From assembly GCA_007692665.1 (NCBI GenBank), contig REBP01000241.1, forward strand, positions 1-34,652: 34,652 bases of DNA, given 5' to 3'. The DNA is from Gemmatimonadales bacterium (GTDB lineage Bacteria; Gemmatimonadota; Gemmatimonadetes; Longimicrobiales; Gaopeijiaceae). Under the pieces are notes generated by a model that was not told where the DNA came from, made no database searches, and saw nothing but the letters and a program-made list of their open reading frames with translations. Within the stretch, counting starts at the first letter, position 1, and every line of letters begins with the position of its first letter. A program made the translations under genes and the position numbers. Positions 16,849 through 24,219 of the stretch are shown piece by piece.

Positions 16849-18551
16849 GACCTCCCCTGGAGGCGGATCTCGTCGTCGTGGGCTCGGGGGTGGCCGGACT
16901 CGCTGCGGCGCTGGCGGCGGCCTCGGAGGCGGAGTTCGCAGGGGGGATCCGGATCCTCCTGCTCACACCGGGACGCTTTGGCGGCGACGGTGCGTCGACG
17001 CTCGCCCAGGGGGGAATCGCAGCGGCCGTGGATCCGGGGGACTCTCCGGCGCTTCATGCCCTCGACACGCGGCGGGCGGGCGCGGGACTGACGGTCGCCG
17101 AGCGCGTGGGGATCCTTGCTGCCGAGGGCCCCGAGCGGGTGCGGGAACTCGCACGCATGGGGGTGCGCTTCGACAGGGAGCCCGGCGGGGCGCTGGCGCT
17201 GGGGCTCGAGGGAGCTCACTCCAGGCGGCGCATCGTCCACGCCCTGGGGGACCGGACCGGCTGGGAGGTCACCCGCGTGCTGGCCGAGGCAGCGCTTCGG
17301 TGCCCGGGCCTGAGGATCCTGGAGGGAGCCCACGTCACCGACCTGATCCTGAATTCCGGTCCCGCGGGGTCGGTAACGGGCGGGGGGCCTGGACGCCGCC
17401 CGGTGGCAGGAGTCCGGTACCTGGACCCCGACGGGGAGACGGGTGAGGTCCACGCCCCCCTCACCCTCCTCGCCACGGGGGGAGCCTGCCGGCTCTTTCT
17501 CCGCACCACGGCCCCCCACTTCGCCCTGGGCGACGGCCTCGCCCTGGCAAGCCGGGCGGGGGCGCGGCTGGAGGGCATGGAGTTCGTCCAGTTCCACCCG
17601 ACGGCGCTGCGGGTGGATGCGGACCCGTTGCCTCTCGTCACCGAGGCGCTTCGGGGGGAGGGCGCCGCCCTGGTCGATGGGTCGGGGCGCCGGCTCTTCG
17701 ACCCGGATGCGGACGGCCCTGCGCCGGTCGGCGCGGCGTCCGGCGACCTGGCGTCCCGGGCCGAGGTGGCGCGCCGTCTCTGGCTCGCGATGCAGGAGGG
17801 CGTCGAACCCTTCCTCGACGCCCGGAAGGCCATCGGAACCGCGTTTCCCGATCGGTTCCCGGGAGTCTACAGGCTCTGTCTGGCCCATGGCATCGATCCC
17901 GTTCGAGACCTCGTTCCCGTGACCCCGGCCGCCCACTACCACATGGGGGGGGTGGCCGTGGACGCATGGGGCCGCTCCACGGTGGCCGGCCTTCGGGCCG
18001 CCGGGGAGGTGGCCTCGGCGGGCATCCATGGGGCAAACCGGCTCGCCAGCAACTCCCTCCTGGAGGGGCTTGTCTACGGGAAACGCGCGGGGCAGGGGGC
18101 GGTGCGGGACCTGGTCGACGGTTGTCCCGACGGGCGGGCTCCGCTCGGGTCGCCCGCGCCCTGCGAGTCGCGCCCGCCGGCCGAGTCGCGAGCCATCTCC
18201 CTGGCCCCCGCTCCGACGGCTCGCCCCGACGCCGACCTCCTTGCCGAGGTTCGGACGCTGCTCTGGGAAGGGGTGGGCGTCGTTCGCGATGCCCGCGGAC
18301 TCCGGGGCGTCCTCTCCGGGCTGGAGCGCATCGAGGCCGAGGCGAACCGGCCGGGGCAGCCGGGGCAGGGGCCGGAGGAGGGCGCGGCGCCCTCGGGGGC
18401 GATTGCCCGCGCGGTTCTCGTGGGCCGGGCCATGGCGACGGCCGCCCTGGCGCGCGACGTGTCGCTGGGGAGCCATCTCCGGAGCGATTCCCGCGTGGAA
18501 GCCCCGAGCCGGTCGATGGCGCGGCACACCCTGGCCCGCCTGGTGTCCTGA
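16845..18551 (+). CDS. nadB: L-aspartate oxidase
   Basis: FAD enzyme oxidizing L-aspartate to iminoaspartate, which NadA uses. It is 568 residues, slightly longer than the usual 530-540. The FAD motif [16 protein letters not shown] follows the start, then [42 protein letters not shown], and the C-terminal [15 protein letters not shown] with [20 protein letters not shown]. The GTG at 16845 sits in a GTGA overlap with the nadA stop and places the FAD motif nine residues in; the longer open frame runs inside nadA. Extra Pro/Ala-rich residues between the capping and C-terminal helical domains explain the length. The stop overlaps the nadC ATG by one base. Confidence 0.95.
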   Translation: MRPPLEADLVVVGSGVAGLAAALAAASEAEFAGGIRILLLTPGRFGGDGASTLAQGGIAAAVDPGDSPALHALDTRRAGAGLTVAERVGILAAEGPERVRELARMGVRFDREPGGALALGLEGAHSRRRIVHALGDRTGWEVTRVLAEAALRCPGLRILEGAHVTDLILNSGPAGSVTGGGPGRRPVAGVRYLDPDGETGEVHAPLTLLATGGACRLFLRTTAPHFALGDGLALASRAGARLEGMEFVQFHPTALRVDADPLPLVTEALRGEGAALVDGSGRRLFDPDADGPAPVGAASGDLASRAEVARRLWLAMQEGVEPFLDARKAIGTAFPDRFPGVYRLCLAHGIDPVRDLVPVTPAAHYHMGGVAVDAWGRSTVAGLRAAGEVASAGIHGANRLASNSLLEGLVYGKRAGQGAVRDLVDGCPDGRAPLGSPAPCESRPPAESRAISLAPAPTARPDADLLAEVRTLLWEGVGVVRDARGLRGVLSGLERIEAEANRPGQPGQGPEEGAAPSGAIARAVLVGRAMATAALARDVSLGSHLRSDSRVEAPSRSMARHTLARLVS

Positions 18552-19447
18552 TGCTGCCCATCCTCTACGAAGCCCTCGTGGATGCCGCGCTCCGTGAAGA
18601 TCTCGGTCGGGGGGGCGACCTCACGAGCGAGGGCACCATCCCCCCGGGGACCCGCGCCCGGGGCGAGATCGTCGCGCGGAAGGGCGGCGTGGTGGCCGGC
18701 CTCGACGTGGCCCTGCACGCCCTCTCCCGGCTGGACCCGGTGCTTCGTGTCCGGCGGTTCCACGCCGACGGGGGCAGGGTTCAGGACGGGGCCGTGCTGG
18801 CGGGCCTCGAAGGTGACGCCCGGGCCCTCCTCGCCGCGGAGCGGACGGCGCTGAACCTCCTCGGACACCTGTCCGGAATCGCTACCGCGACCCGGGAAGT
18901 GGTGACTCTCCTCGAGGGTACCCGCGCCAGGGTGGTGTGCACCCGGAAGACCACGCCCGGACTGAGGTCCCTGGAAAAGTACGCGGTTCGCATGGGCGGG
19001 GGCGCCAATCACCGAACGGGGCTGGATGACGGCATTCTCATCAAGGACAACCACCGACGCGTCGCCGGAGGTGTCAGGCCGGCGGTGGAGGGCGCGAGGG
19101 GTCGGGCCGGGCACATGGTCCGCATCGAACTCGAGGTGGACACCATCGGGGAACTCGAGGAGGGGCTGGCGCTCGGGGTCGACGCCTTTCTCCTGGACAA
19201 CATGACCCTCGAGGAGCTTCGAGAGGCGGTGCGGGTGACCGACGGTCGCGCGGTCCTCGAGGCATCGGGGGGGATCACCCCGGGCCGGGCCCGCGCCGTG
19301 GCTGAAACCGGCGTGGATCTCCTGAGCCTGGGGTGGCTGACGCACAGCGCGCCATCGCTTGACGTCGCCCTGGATCTGACGCCGCTCGACGGGCCTCCTC
19401 GCACGAGTTCTCCGGACGCTGCCGCCCCGTCCTCCGGGGGTCCGTGA
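18551..19447 (+). CDS. nadC: Quinolinate phosphoribosyltransferase
   Basis: Converts quinolinate and PRPP to nicotinate mononucleotide with release of CO2. The protein is 298 residues; family members are usually near 285. Seen are the N-terminal ALREDLGRGGDLTSEG, AERTALNLLGHLSGIAT, and the active-site run from TRKTTPGLRSLEKYAV through GGANHRTGLDDGILIKDNH. Later, EASGGITPGRARAVAETGVDLLSLGWLTHS is the phosphate-binding end of the barrel. The last 30 residues are Pro/Ser/Ala-rich and beyond the normal end. The ATG overlaps the nadB stop. It completes aspartate to NaMN; nadD and nadE are not in the window. Confidence 0.96.
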   Translation: MLPILYEALVDAALREDLGRGGDLTSEGTIPPGTRARGEIVARKGGVVAGLDVALHALSRLDPVLRVRRFHADGGRVQDGAVLAGLEGDARALLAAERTALNLLGHLSGIATATREVVTLLEGTRARVVCTRKTTPGLRSLEKYAVRMGGGANHRTGLDDGILIKDNHRRVAGGVRPAVEGARGRAGHMVRIELEVDTIGELEEGLALGVDAFLLDNMTLEELREAVRVTDGRAVLEASGGITPGRARAVAETGVDLLSLGWLTHSAPSLDVALDLTPLDGPPRTSSPDAAAPSSGGP

Positions 19448-19543
19448 CGCCTGGGCGGGCACGGATTTCGTGCGCCCCGGCGGCCGCGGCGGCGGTGGGG
19501 ATCGGGGTATCGGGGTGGGGTCGAGCGAGGCCTTCGCACGGTC

Positions 19544-19572
19544 TGGACTTTCCGGCACGAATCCCCTATGAC
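19544..19572 (+). promoter_or_regulatory. Possible promoter placing transcription at the ZrgA-like ATG
   Basis: TGGACT (19544-19549), a 17-base spacer and TATGAC (19567-19572), four matches of six in each box. Transcription would start about seven bases later, at or beside the ATG at 19579, which has no Shine-Dalgarno. That would make a leaderless transcript. The preceding 100 bases contain only a short ATCGGGGT tandem (19501-19516). Confidence 0.35.
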
Positions 19573-19578
19573 TAGCAC

Positions 19579-20259
19579 ATGACACGACACGATGGTTTTC
19601 GGCGAGCGGCCGTCCCGGCCGCCTTTCTCGCGGCTGCCCTCACGGGGTGCGGCGGCGAGGAGTCCCCCCGCCCCCTGGGGCAGGAAGGCGCCCACGAACA
19701 CGGTGTGGCGAGGGTGAACCTTGCCGTGGACGGGACCCGGGCCACGATGGCGTTCCGTGCGCCCGCGACCGAGATCTACGGCTTCGAGCGGGCCCCGGTT
19801 ACCGATGAGGAGCGGGATCGGCGCCGCGCTGGTCTGGAGGCGGTGGAGACCCGCATGGGCGAGGCCATGATCTTCGAGCCCGGGCTGGGATGCGAGGTCG
19901 TCATCCGGGAGCGGGGGTGGGATGGCGAGACGGAAGCGGAGCATGGGGACCACGACGACCATGCCCACCCGCACGATCATGATCACGACCACGCCCCTGA
20001 CGACGCACACGCTCACGACCACGACCATGACGGCGATGTCGACGGGCCTGACCATGATCGTGCCGCGCACGGGGCCGGGGGACACCTGGACGTGGAGGCG
20101 GTCTTCGATGTCCGATGCGAGGCACCTCTCCCCGGCACTCGACTGCGACTGGCTTTCGGAGAGGTCTTTCCCGGGATCGTGGACGTGGATCTCCAGGTGG
20201 CGAGCGGCCGGACCTTCGGCGGGCGCTACCGGGCGTCGGGGGTGGAAGTGGAGCTGTGA
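19579..20259 (+). CDS. ZrgA-type (DUF2796) His-rich zinc-binding lipoprotein
   Basis: A 226-residue envelope protein. The lipobox LTGC puts the lipidated Cys at residue 24. The mature N-terminus EHGVARVNLAVDGTRATMAFRAPATEIYGFERAP matches the DUF2796/ZrgA family, whose Vibrio member is zinc-regulated and linked to zinc uptake (from memory). A His/Asp loop near residues 118-166 holds about 15 histidines, and GCEVVIRE plus DVRCEAPLPGTRL give a likely Cys pair. The probable role is periplasmic zinc binding. No ABC zinc transporter is nearby, and I see no Zur-like palindrome upstream. The end overlaps the GTG of the PAP2 gene by four bases. Confidence 0.8.
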   Translation: MTRHDGFRRAAVPAAFLAAALTGCGGEESPRPLGQEGAHEHGVARVNLAVDGTRATMAFRAPATEIYGFERAPVTDEERDRRRAGLEAVETRMGEAMIFEPGLGCEVVIRERGWDGETEAEHGDHDDHAHPHDHDHDHAPDDAHAHDHDHDGDVDGPDHDRAAHGAGGHLDVEAVFDVRCEAPLPGTRLRLAFGEVFPGIVDVDLQVASGRTFGGRYRASGVEVEL

Positions 20260-21047
20260 GCACGAGTGCAGCGGCCCCTGCGGTTTCCCCCTTGCCGGCG
20301 GTCCTCGAACACCCCCTCGTCCGTTTCGCCGTCGTTGCGGCTGCGGCCGTCGCACTGGCGCATGGCCTGGATGCGTGGGCTCAGCAGTACGTCGTCGACA
20401 CCGACATCTACGACGGTGACTTTGGCCGGCTCCTGAGGGTCATGGGGTTCTACCCCCTCTGGCTCATGGCCGCCACGGCCCTGTTCCTCACGGACTGGCC
20501 CCGCATCCGCGAAGGCGCCAGTCGAAGGTGCTGTGCCCGGCGCGCCGCCATGATGGTGGTGGCTCCGGCGCTGTCAGGGGTCTTCGCCGAAGTCGGAAAG
20601 GTCCTGCTCCGGCGGCTGCGCCCGGGGGCAATTCCAGGAGAATACGCCTTTCGCTCCTGGGCGGAGCGCCCCTTCTACAGCGGGGGGCTCGGGCTCCCGA
20701 GCAGCCACACCATGGTTGCGTTCGCCGCGGCAGCCATGCTGGCCCGGCTCTTTCCCCGTGCCGCTCCGGTCTGGTACCTGCTTGCCGCGGGCTGCGGACT
20801 GAGTCGTGTGGCCGCAGGGGCGCACTACCTGAGCGACGTGACGGTGGCAGCGGTCCTGGGATGGGCGACGGCCTGGCTGGTGTGGCGGTGGATGAGACCC
20901 GCCTCGGGGGGACGGGATCTTTCTCCGGGCTCTCAGCTTCCCCCCAGCATGGACTCCGTTGCGGCTGCATTCGGATCCACCGATGCCCAGTCGGCGGGCC
21001 TGCCGAAGGACTCGATCTCCCTCTCGACGGCAACCCCGCGGCGATAG
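20256..21047 (+). CDS. PAP2-family membrane phosphatase
   Basis: A 263-residue integral membrane protein with five or six hydrophobic segments. The three phosphatase motifs are present: KVLLRRLRP, LPSSHTMVAF and SRVAAGAHYLSDV, with the catalytic His in the last. Likely substrates are lipid phosphates such as undecaprenyl diphosphate or phosphatidate; the sequence does not decide. The GTG at 20256 overlaps the ZrgA-like stop, so the two are coupled. After the last helix (LGWATAWLVWRWM) some 48 residues without family likeness continue, and most of this tail is antisense to the end of the convergent glycosyltransferase (115-base overlap). An older stop may have been lost. Confidence 0.85.
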   Translation: MSTSAAAPAVSPLPAVLEHPLVRFAVVAAAAVALAHGLDAWAQQYVVDTDIYDGDFGRLLRVMGFYPLWLMAATALFLTDWPRIREGASRRCCARRAAMMVVAPALSGVFAEVGKVLLRRLRPGAIPGEYAFRSWAERPFYSGGLGLPSSHTMVAFAAAAMLARLFPRAAPVWYLLAAGCGLSRVAAGAHYLSDVTVAAVLGWATAWLVWRWMRPASGGRDLSPGSQLPPSMDSVAAAFGSTDAQSAGLPKDSISLSTATPRR

Positions 21048-21793
21048 CGGCGCACCTTGTAGCTGGCGTCCCCGGACAGCGGGTTCCGCAGAAAGTTCTT
21101 CAGGTGGATGTGTGCACGGCGAATCGGCCCGGCCCGAACCTCCGAGGGGTTGGGGCGGTCCAGCGGATTCTCCGGGTCCTCCGAACTTCGCCGGAAGAAG
21201 CAGAGGTGAAGGAGCCGCAAGTCGCAGGATTCCCACGCCTGGGCCCGATCGAGGTGCAGAACGCGGGAACGACTCCACCCCTTCCGGAACTTCATGCCGT
21301 TCCCATGAAGCCGTTCCCGGTTCGATTCCTTCCAGGAAGCCAGGGCGCCAAAATTGTAGAGCTTGGTCACGCTCGGCGCCGGTGGGGTGGGGTAGCCGGT
21401 GGCCCGGCCCCCTTCGGGGTCGAGAGACGTGGTGTGCAGGCTGTGACCTGCGAGAGACCACCACCGGTCGAACTCCCCCGCGAGGATCCGGGGCCGGAGC
21501 CGTGACAGCCCCTCGGGGTCATAGACCTCGTCCCCGTCGACACCGATCACCCACACGCGCTCCCCTGCAAAGCCCTCGACGAAACGGTGACTGGTGTTGG
21601 GGTCCTCGGTTCGATGGACCGTCACCCACGGGAACCGGCCCCGGAGCGCTTCGAGGCGTGGGGCCGTCTGGTCCATGGACCCGTTGTCCACGACGATCAG
21701 CTCGTCGCAGAACCCCGCAACGTTGGCCAGCGACCACGCCACGAAGTTCTCCTCGTTCCTGAGAAGGGCGATTCCGATGATGCGTCGGTCCAC
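20933..21793 (-). CDS. Family 2-like glycosyltransferase
   Basis: A 286-residue protein from the GTG at 21793, preceded by a strong GAGAGGGAG Shine-Dalgarno. The N-terminus DRRIIGIALLRNEENFVAWSLANVAGFCDELIVVDNGSMDQT is a GT-A nucleotide-sugar fold, and WVIGVDGDEVYDP supplies the metal-binding acidic motif. The rest (HTTSLDP, KLYNF, HLDRAQ) resembles the group often annotated as glycosyltransferase 2 or SPBc2-type; sugar and acceptor are unknown. The frame extends upstream to 22012, but the extension crosses the intergenic region and has no likeness. Its 3' end overlaps the convergent PAP2 gene. It stands alone, not in a polysaccharide cluster. Confidence 0.8.
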   Translation of the reverse strand: MDRRIIGIALLRNEENFVAWSLANVAGFCDELIVVDNGSMDQTAPRLEALRGRFPWVTVHRTEDPNTSHRFVEGFAGERVWVIGVDGDEVYDPEGLSRLRPRILAGEFDRWWSLAGHSLHTTSLDPEGGRATGYPTPPAPSVTKLYNFGALASWKESNRERLHGNGMKFRKGWSRSRVLHLDRAQAWESCDLRLLHLCFFRRSSEDPENPLDRPNPSEVRAGPIRRAHIHLKNFLRNPLSGDASYKVRRYRRGVAVEREIESFGRPADWASVDPNAAATESMLGGS

Positions 21794-21833
21794 CGCGGAC
21801 TCCCTCTCGACGGTCGGGGGGGGAGAACGGCGA

Positions 21834-21860
21834 AGACAGGGATCGGGGCGGACCCTGTCT
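21834..21860. promoter_or_regulatory. Inverted repeat upstream of the glycosyltransferase gene
   Basis: AGACAGGG (21834-21841) and CCCTGTCT (21853-21860) are perfect 8-base arms round an 11-base spacer. It lies 40-67 bases before the glycosyltransferase GTG in a 267-base divergent intergenic region. It could be an operator or, in the leader, a hairpin. No T tract follows on either strand. Confidence 0.4.
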
Positions 21861-21967
21861 GCGCCCGTGCGCATGAATGCAGATATCCCCGCGGCGATGG
21901 TGGCGCAACCCTTCGGAAGATCCGAAGCATCGGCAGGTCTGCGGCGTCCCGCACGAGAAGAAGGATC

Positions 21968-21973
21968 TTGACA
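21968..21973 (+). promoter_or_regulatory. Lone -35-like box upstream of the VOC gene
   Basis: A consensus TTGACA lies 88 bases before the VOC gene. The expected -10 position (21991-21996, AAGGTT) is poor, so this is a weak promoter candidate only. Confidence 0.25.
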
Positions 21974-22060
21974 CCGAAGATCCACCGAAGAAGGTTTGGA
22001 CATGGAACGCATCCGAACATTCCACGTTCCGCGGGATCACCCACGCCAGGGAGGTACACC

Positions 22061-22534
22061 GTGACCGAGCCATCCCGCCCCAGCCCCGTTCCCGAGGGGT
22101 ACCACACCATTACGCCGTACCTCTACGTGAAGGGTGCCGCCGAGGCCATCGAGTTCTACCGGAGAGCCTTCGGAGCCGAGGAACTCTTCCGGCTCGAAGG
22201 CCCGGGGGACCTCATCGGGCATGCCGAGATGCGAATCGGCGACTCTCCCTTCATGCTCTCCGACGAGTTCGAGGCATGGGAAAACCGCTCTCCTCTCAGC
22301 CTGGGGGGCTCTGCCGGCCTCATGATGGTCTATGTTGCCGACGTGGATGCGGCGTTCGCCCGGGCCCTGGAGGCAGGCGCCACACAGGTTCGACCGCCCG
22401 AGAACCACTTCTACGGAGACCGCGCCGGCACGCTGGAAGACCCATTCGGTCACCGCTGGACGCTCTCGACGCACGTGGAGGACGTGCCGCCCGACGTCAT
22501 GTCCGCCCGGATGAAGGAGATGTTCGGGGGCTGA
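22061..22534 (+). CDS. VOC (glyoxalase/PhnB-like) protein
   Basis: A 157-residue single-module VOC protein starting at GTG 22061, six bases after AGGGAGG. VPEGYHTITPYLYVKGAAEAIEFYRRAFGAEELFRLEG is the typical PhnB-like opening, and YGDRAGTLEDPFGHRWTLSTH the typical end carrying the metal-site residues. The group includes demethylmenaquinone-type and glyoxalase-like proteins, many of unknown activity, so no substrate is assigned. It ends 82 bases before pyrD on the same strand. Confidence 0.88.
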   Translation: MTEPSRPSPVPEGYHTITPYLYVKGAAEAIEFYRRAFGAEELFRLEGPGDLIGHAEMRIGDSPFMLSDEFEAWENRSPLSLGGSAGLMMVYVADVDAAFARALEAGATQVRPPENHFYGDRAGTLEDPFGHRWTLSTHVEDVPPDVMSARMKEMFGG

Positions 22535-22616
22535 ACAGCCTTGCCCCGGCGCTGGGGAATTCCGAGCTTTCCCCTGAGCCCCCGAGTCTCCAGCGGAGAA
22601 TCCAGAGAGGGACCGC

Positions 22617-23732
22617 ATGCTTCCCTTCCTCTACCGTCGCGTCCTGAAGCCGATCCTCTTCCGGTTCGACCCGGAGGCGGTGCACGATGCCTTTGTATCC
22701 CTTGGCGAATTCCTGGGGAGGTCGGGCGTCGGCCGAGGCCTTGTGTCTTCGCTCTACGGATACCGGGGGCCCGACGCATCGGTGACGGTCGATGGCCTCC
22801 GGTACCGGACCCCGGTGGTCCTGGCCGCCGGCTTCGACTACAACGGGCGCCTCCTCCGGATCCTGCCCACCATGGGCTTCGGGGGCGTGGAGGTCGGCTC
22901 CGTCACGGCTCTTCCCACTCCGGGCAACGAGCCCCCACGCATGCGGCGAATGGTGCGCTCGCGGGCCATCGTGGTCAACAAGGGTCTCATGAACGAGGGG
23001 GTCGAGGTGATCTCCCCTCGCCTGGCGCAGACCCTTGCGCCTTCGGACTTCGTGGTGGGCGTGAGCATCGCGCGGAGCAACCGGGAGGAGGCTGCGACCG
23101 AGGCGGGGGGGATCGAGGACTATGCCCGCTCCCTGGAGACGCTCGTGCAGGAGGACGTCGGAGACTTCTACACCATCAACATCTCCTGCCCCAACGTTCA
23201 CGGTGGCGAGAACTTCGCCGAGCCGGAACGACTCCGGAAACTCCTCCGGCGCCTTGGGCAGGTGGAACACGACCGCCCCGTCTATGCCAAGATGCCCATC
23301 AATCCTCCCTGGGAGGCGTTCCGGCGGATGGGTGACGTCATCGAGGAGGCCGGGCTTCACGGCCTGGTGATCGGGAATCTGAACAAGGACTACGAGAGCG
23401 CCCTGCATCAGGACGAGGCCCCCGATTCCTTCCAGGGAGGGCTCTCCGGACTTCCCTGCCGGGAACGCTCCACCGAACTGGTGGCCCGGAGTCGGGAGGC
23501 GTGGGGGCAGCGATTCACCCTCATCGGGTGCGGTGGAATCCTGTCGGCGGAGGATGCCCTGGACAAATTCCGCGCCGGCGCCGACCTGGTCCACCTCATT
23601 TCCGGGATGATCTTCACGGGCCCCCACCTGATGGGAGAGATCGCCGAGGCGTGGGCGAGGGAGATCCGGGAGGGTCGCCTCGCAGCATCCAGGGGGGCGA
23701 CAGGCTCAAGGTCCTCCAGCTCCAGCAAATGA
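22617..23732 (+). CDS. pyrD: Dihydroorotate dehydrogenase, quinone type with unusual active site
   Basis: Oxidizes dihydroorotate to orotate in pyrimidine synthesis. It is 371 residues, class 2 sized, with the N-terminal helix typical of the membrane-bound quinone class (LYRRVLKPILFRFDPEAVHDA). FMN-barrel segments include PVVLAAGFDYNGRLL, GVEVGSVTALPTPGN and LIGCGGILSAEDALDKFRAGADLVHLISG. Two residues differ from E. coli-type class 2 enzymes: the base position is Cys191 (NISCPN), as in class 1, and Tyr75 replaces the Lys of GFDKNG. ATG 22617 follows GAGAGGG. The C-terminal tail is Ser-rich. It is probably a divergent membrane enzyme, with a DHODH-like protein of other function as the alternative. 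Confidence 0.85.
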   Translation: MLPFLYRRVLKPILFRFDPEAVHDAFVSLGEFLGRSGVGRGLVSSLYGYRGPDASVTVDGLRYRTPVVLAAGFDYNGRLLRILPTMGFGGVEVGSVTALPTPGNEPPRMRRMVRSRAIVVNKGLMNEGVEVISPRLAQTLAPSDFVVGVSIARSNREEAATEAGGIEDYARSLETLVQEDVGDFYTINISCPNVHGGENFAEPERLRKLLRRLGQVEHDRPVYAKMPINPPWEAFRRMGDVIEEAGLHGLVIGNLNKDYESALHQDEAPDSFQGGLSGLPCRERSTELVARSREAWGQRFTLIGCGGILSAEDALDKFRAGADLVHLISGMIFTGPHLMGEIAEAWAREIREGRLAASRGATGSRSSSSSK

Positions 23733-23783
23733 GCGACGGTGGTGCGCCCGGACATCGTCGGTCCCCCAGACCAGGAGAACCCC

Positions 23784-24143
23784 ATGTATCAGGCGTTGGC
23801 ACGGAGTTCAGGAAACGTTCTCGGATACCGGTGCAGTGACCAGATCACCGGGGCCGAGGTCCGGGAGATCCACCGCGAGATCCGGGACGCGATCGAGGAG
23901 CACGGCCAGGTTCGATTCCTGATTCACATCGGGGATCTGGATCTCCCCACGGCGAAGGCGGTCTGGGAGGACTTGAGGCTCCTGCCGGTCTACGTCGCCG
24001 ACGTGGAACGCTACGCCATCGTGGGTGACGCGAAATGGCAGGAGTGGTTGTCGGGGATCACCGACCGGCTCACCCGCGGCGAAGCGCAGCATTTCCCGGC
24101 GGACCGGCTCGACGAAGCATGGGACTGGGTCCGAGAATCGTGA
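23784..24143 (+). CDS. SpoIIAA-like (STAS-fold) protein
   Basis: A 119-residue small cytoplasmic protein. It starts at ATG 23784, with AGGAGA five bases upstream; the frame begins earlier but that part has no likeness. The body DAIEEHGQVRFLIHIGDL, KAVWEDLRLLP, VERYAIVGDAKWQEWL and AWDWV follows the SpoIIAA-like family, which is related to STAS anti-anti-sigma folds but usually lacks the phosphorylated Ser. Function is not known; relatives are linked to stress or membrane binding. It sits 51 bases after pyrD and 76 bases before pfkB. No anti-sigma kinase is nearby. Confidence 0.85.
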   Translation: MYQALARSSGNVLGYRCSDQITGAEVREIHREIRDAIEEHGQVRFLIHIGDLDLPTAKAVWEDLRLLPVYVADVERYAIVGDAKWQEWLSGITDRLTRGEAQHFPADRLDEAWDWVRES

Positions 24144-24219
24144 CCGCGCCCGATGCCTGCACCGCGACGTCCTCCCGGACTGGAGGCCGAGGACCTCTCC
24201 CCTGATCGAGGAGGCTGGA

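Noticed and set aside
16557-18527. Minus-strand frame of 656 codons opposite nadB
   Set aside because: nadB on the plus strand has complete FAD and active-site motifs; the antisense reading is compositional only.
19939-20065. His/Asp codon repeats resembling a CRISPR-like or satellite array
   Set aside because: No constant repeat length or spacers; it is the coding sequence of the His-rich metal-binding loop.
23739-23783. Earlier ATG for the SpoIIAA-like gene
   Set aside because: The ATG at 23784 has a strong AGGAGA at the right distance and starts the conserved part; the extra 15 residues show no likeness.
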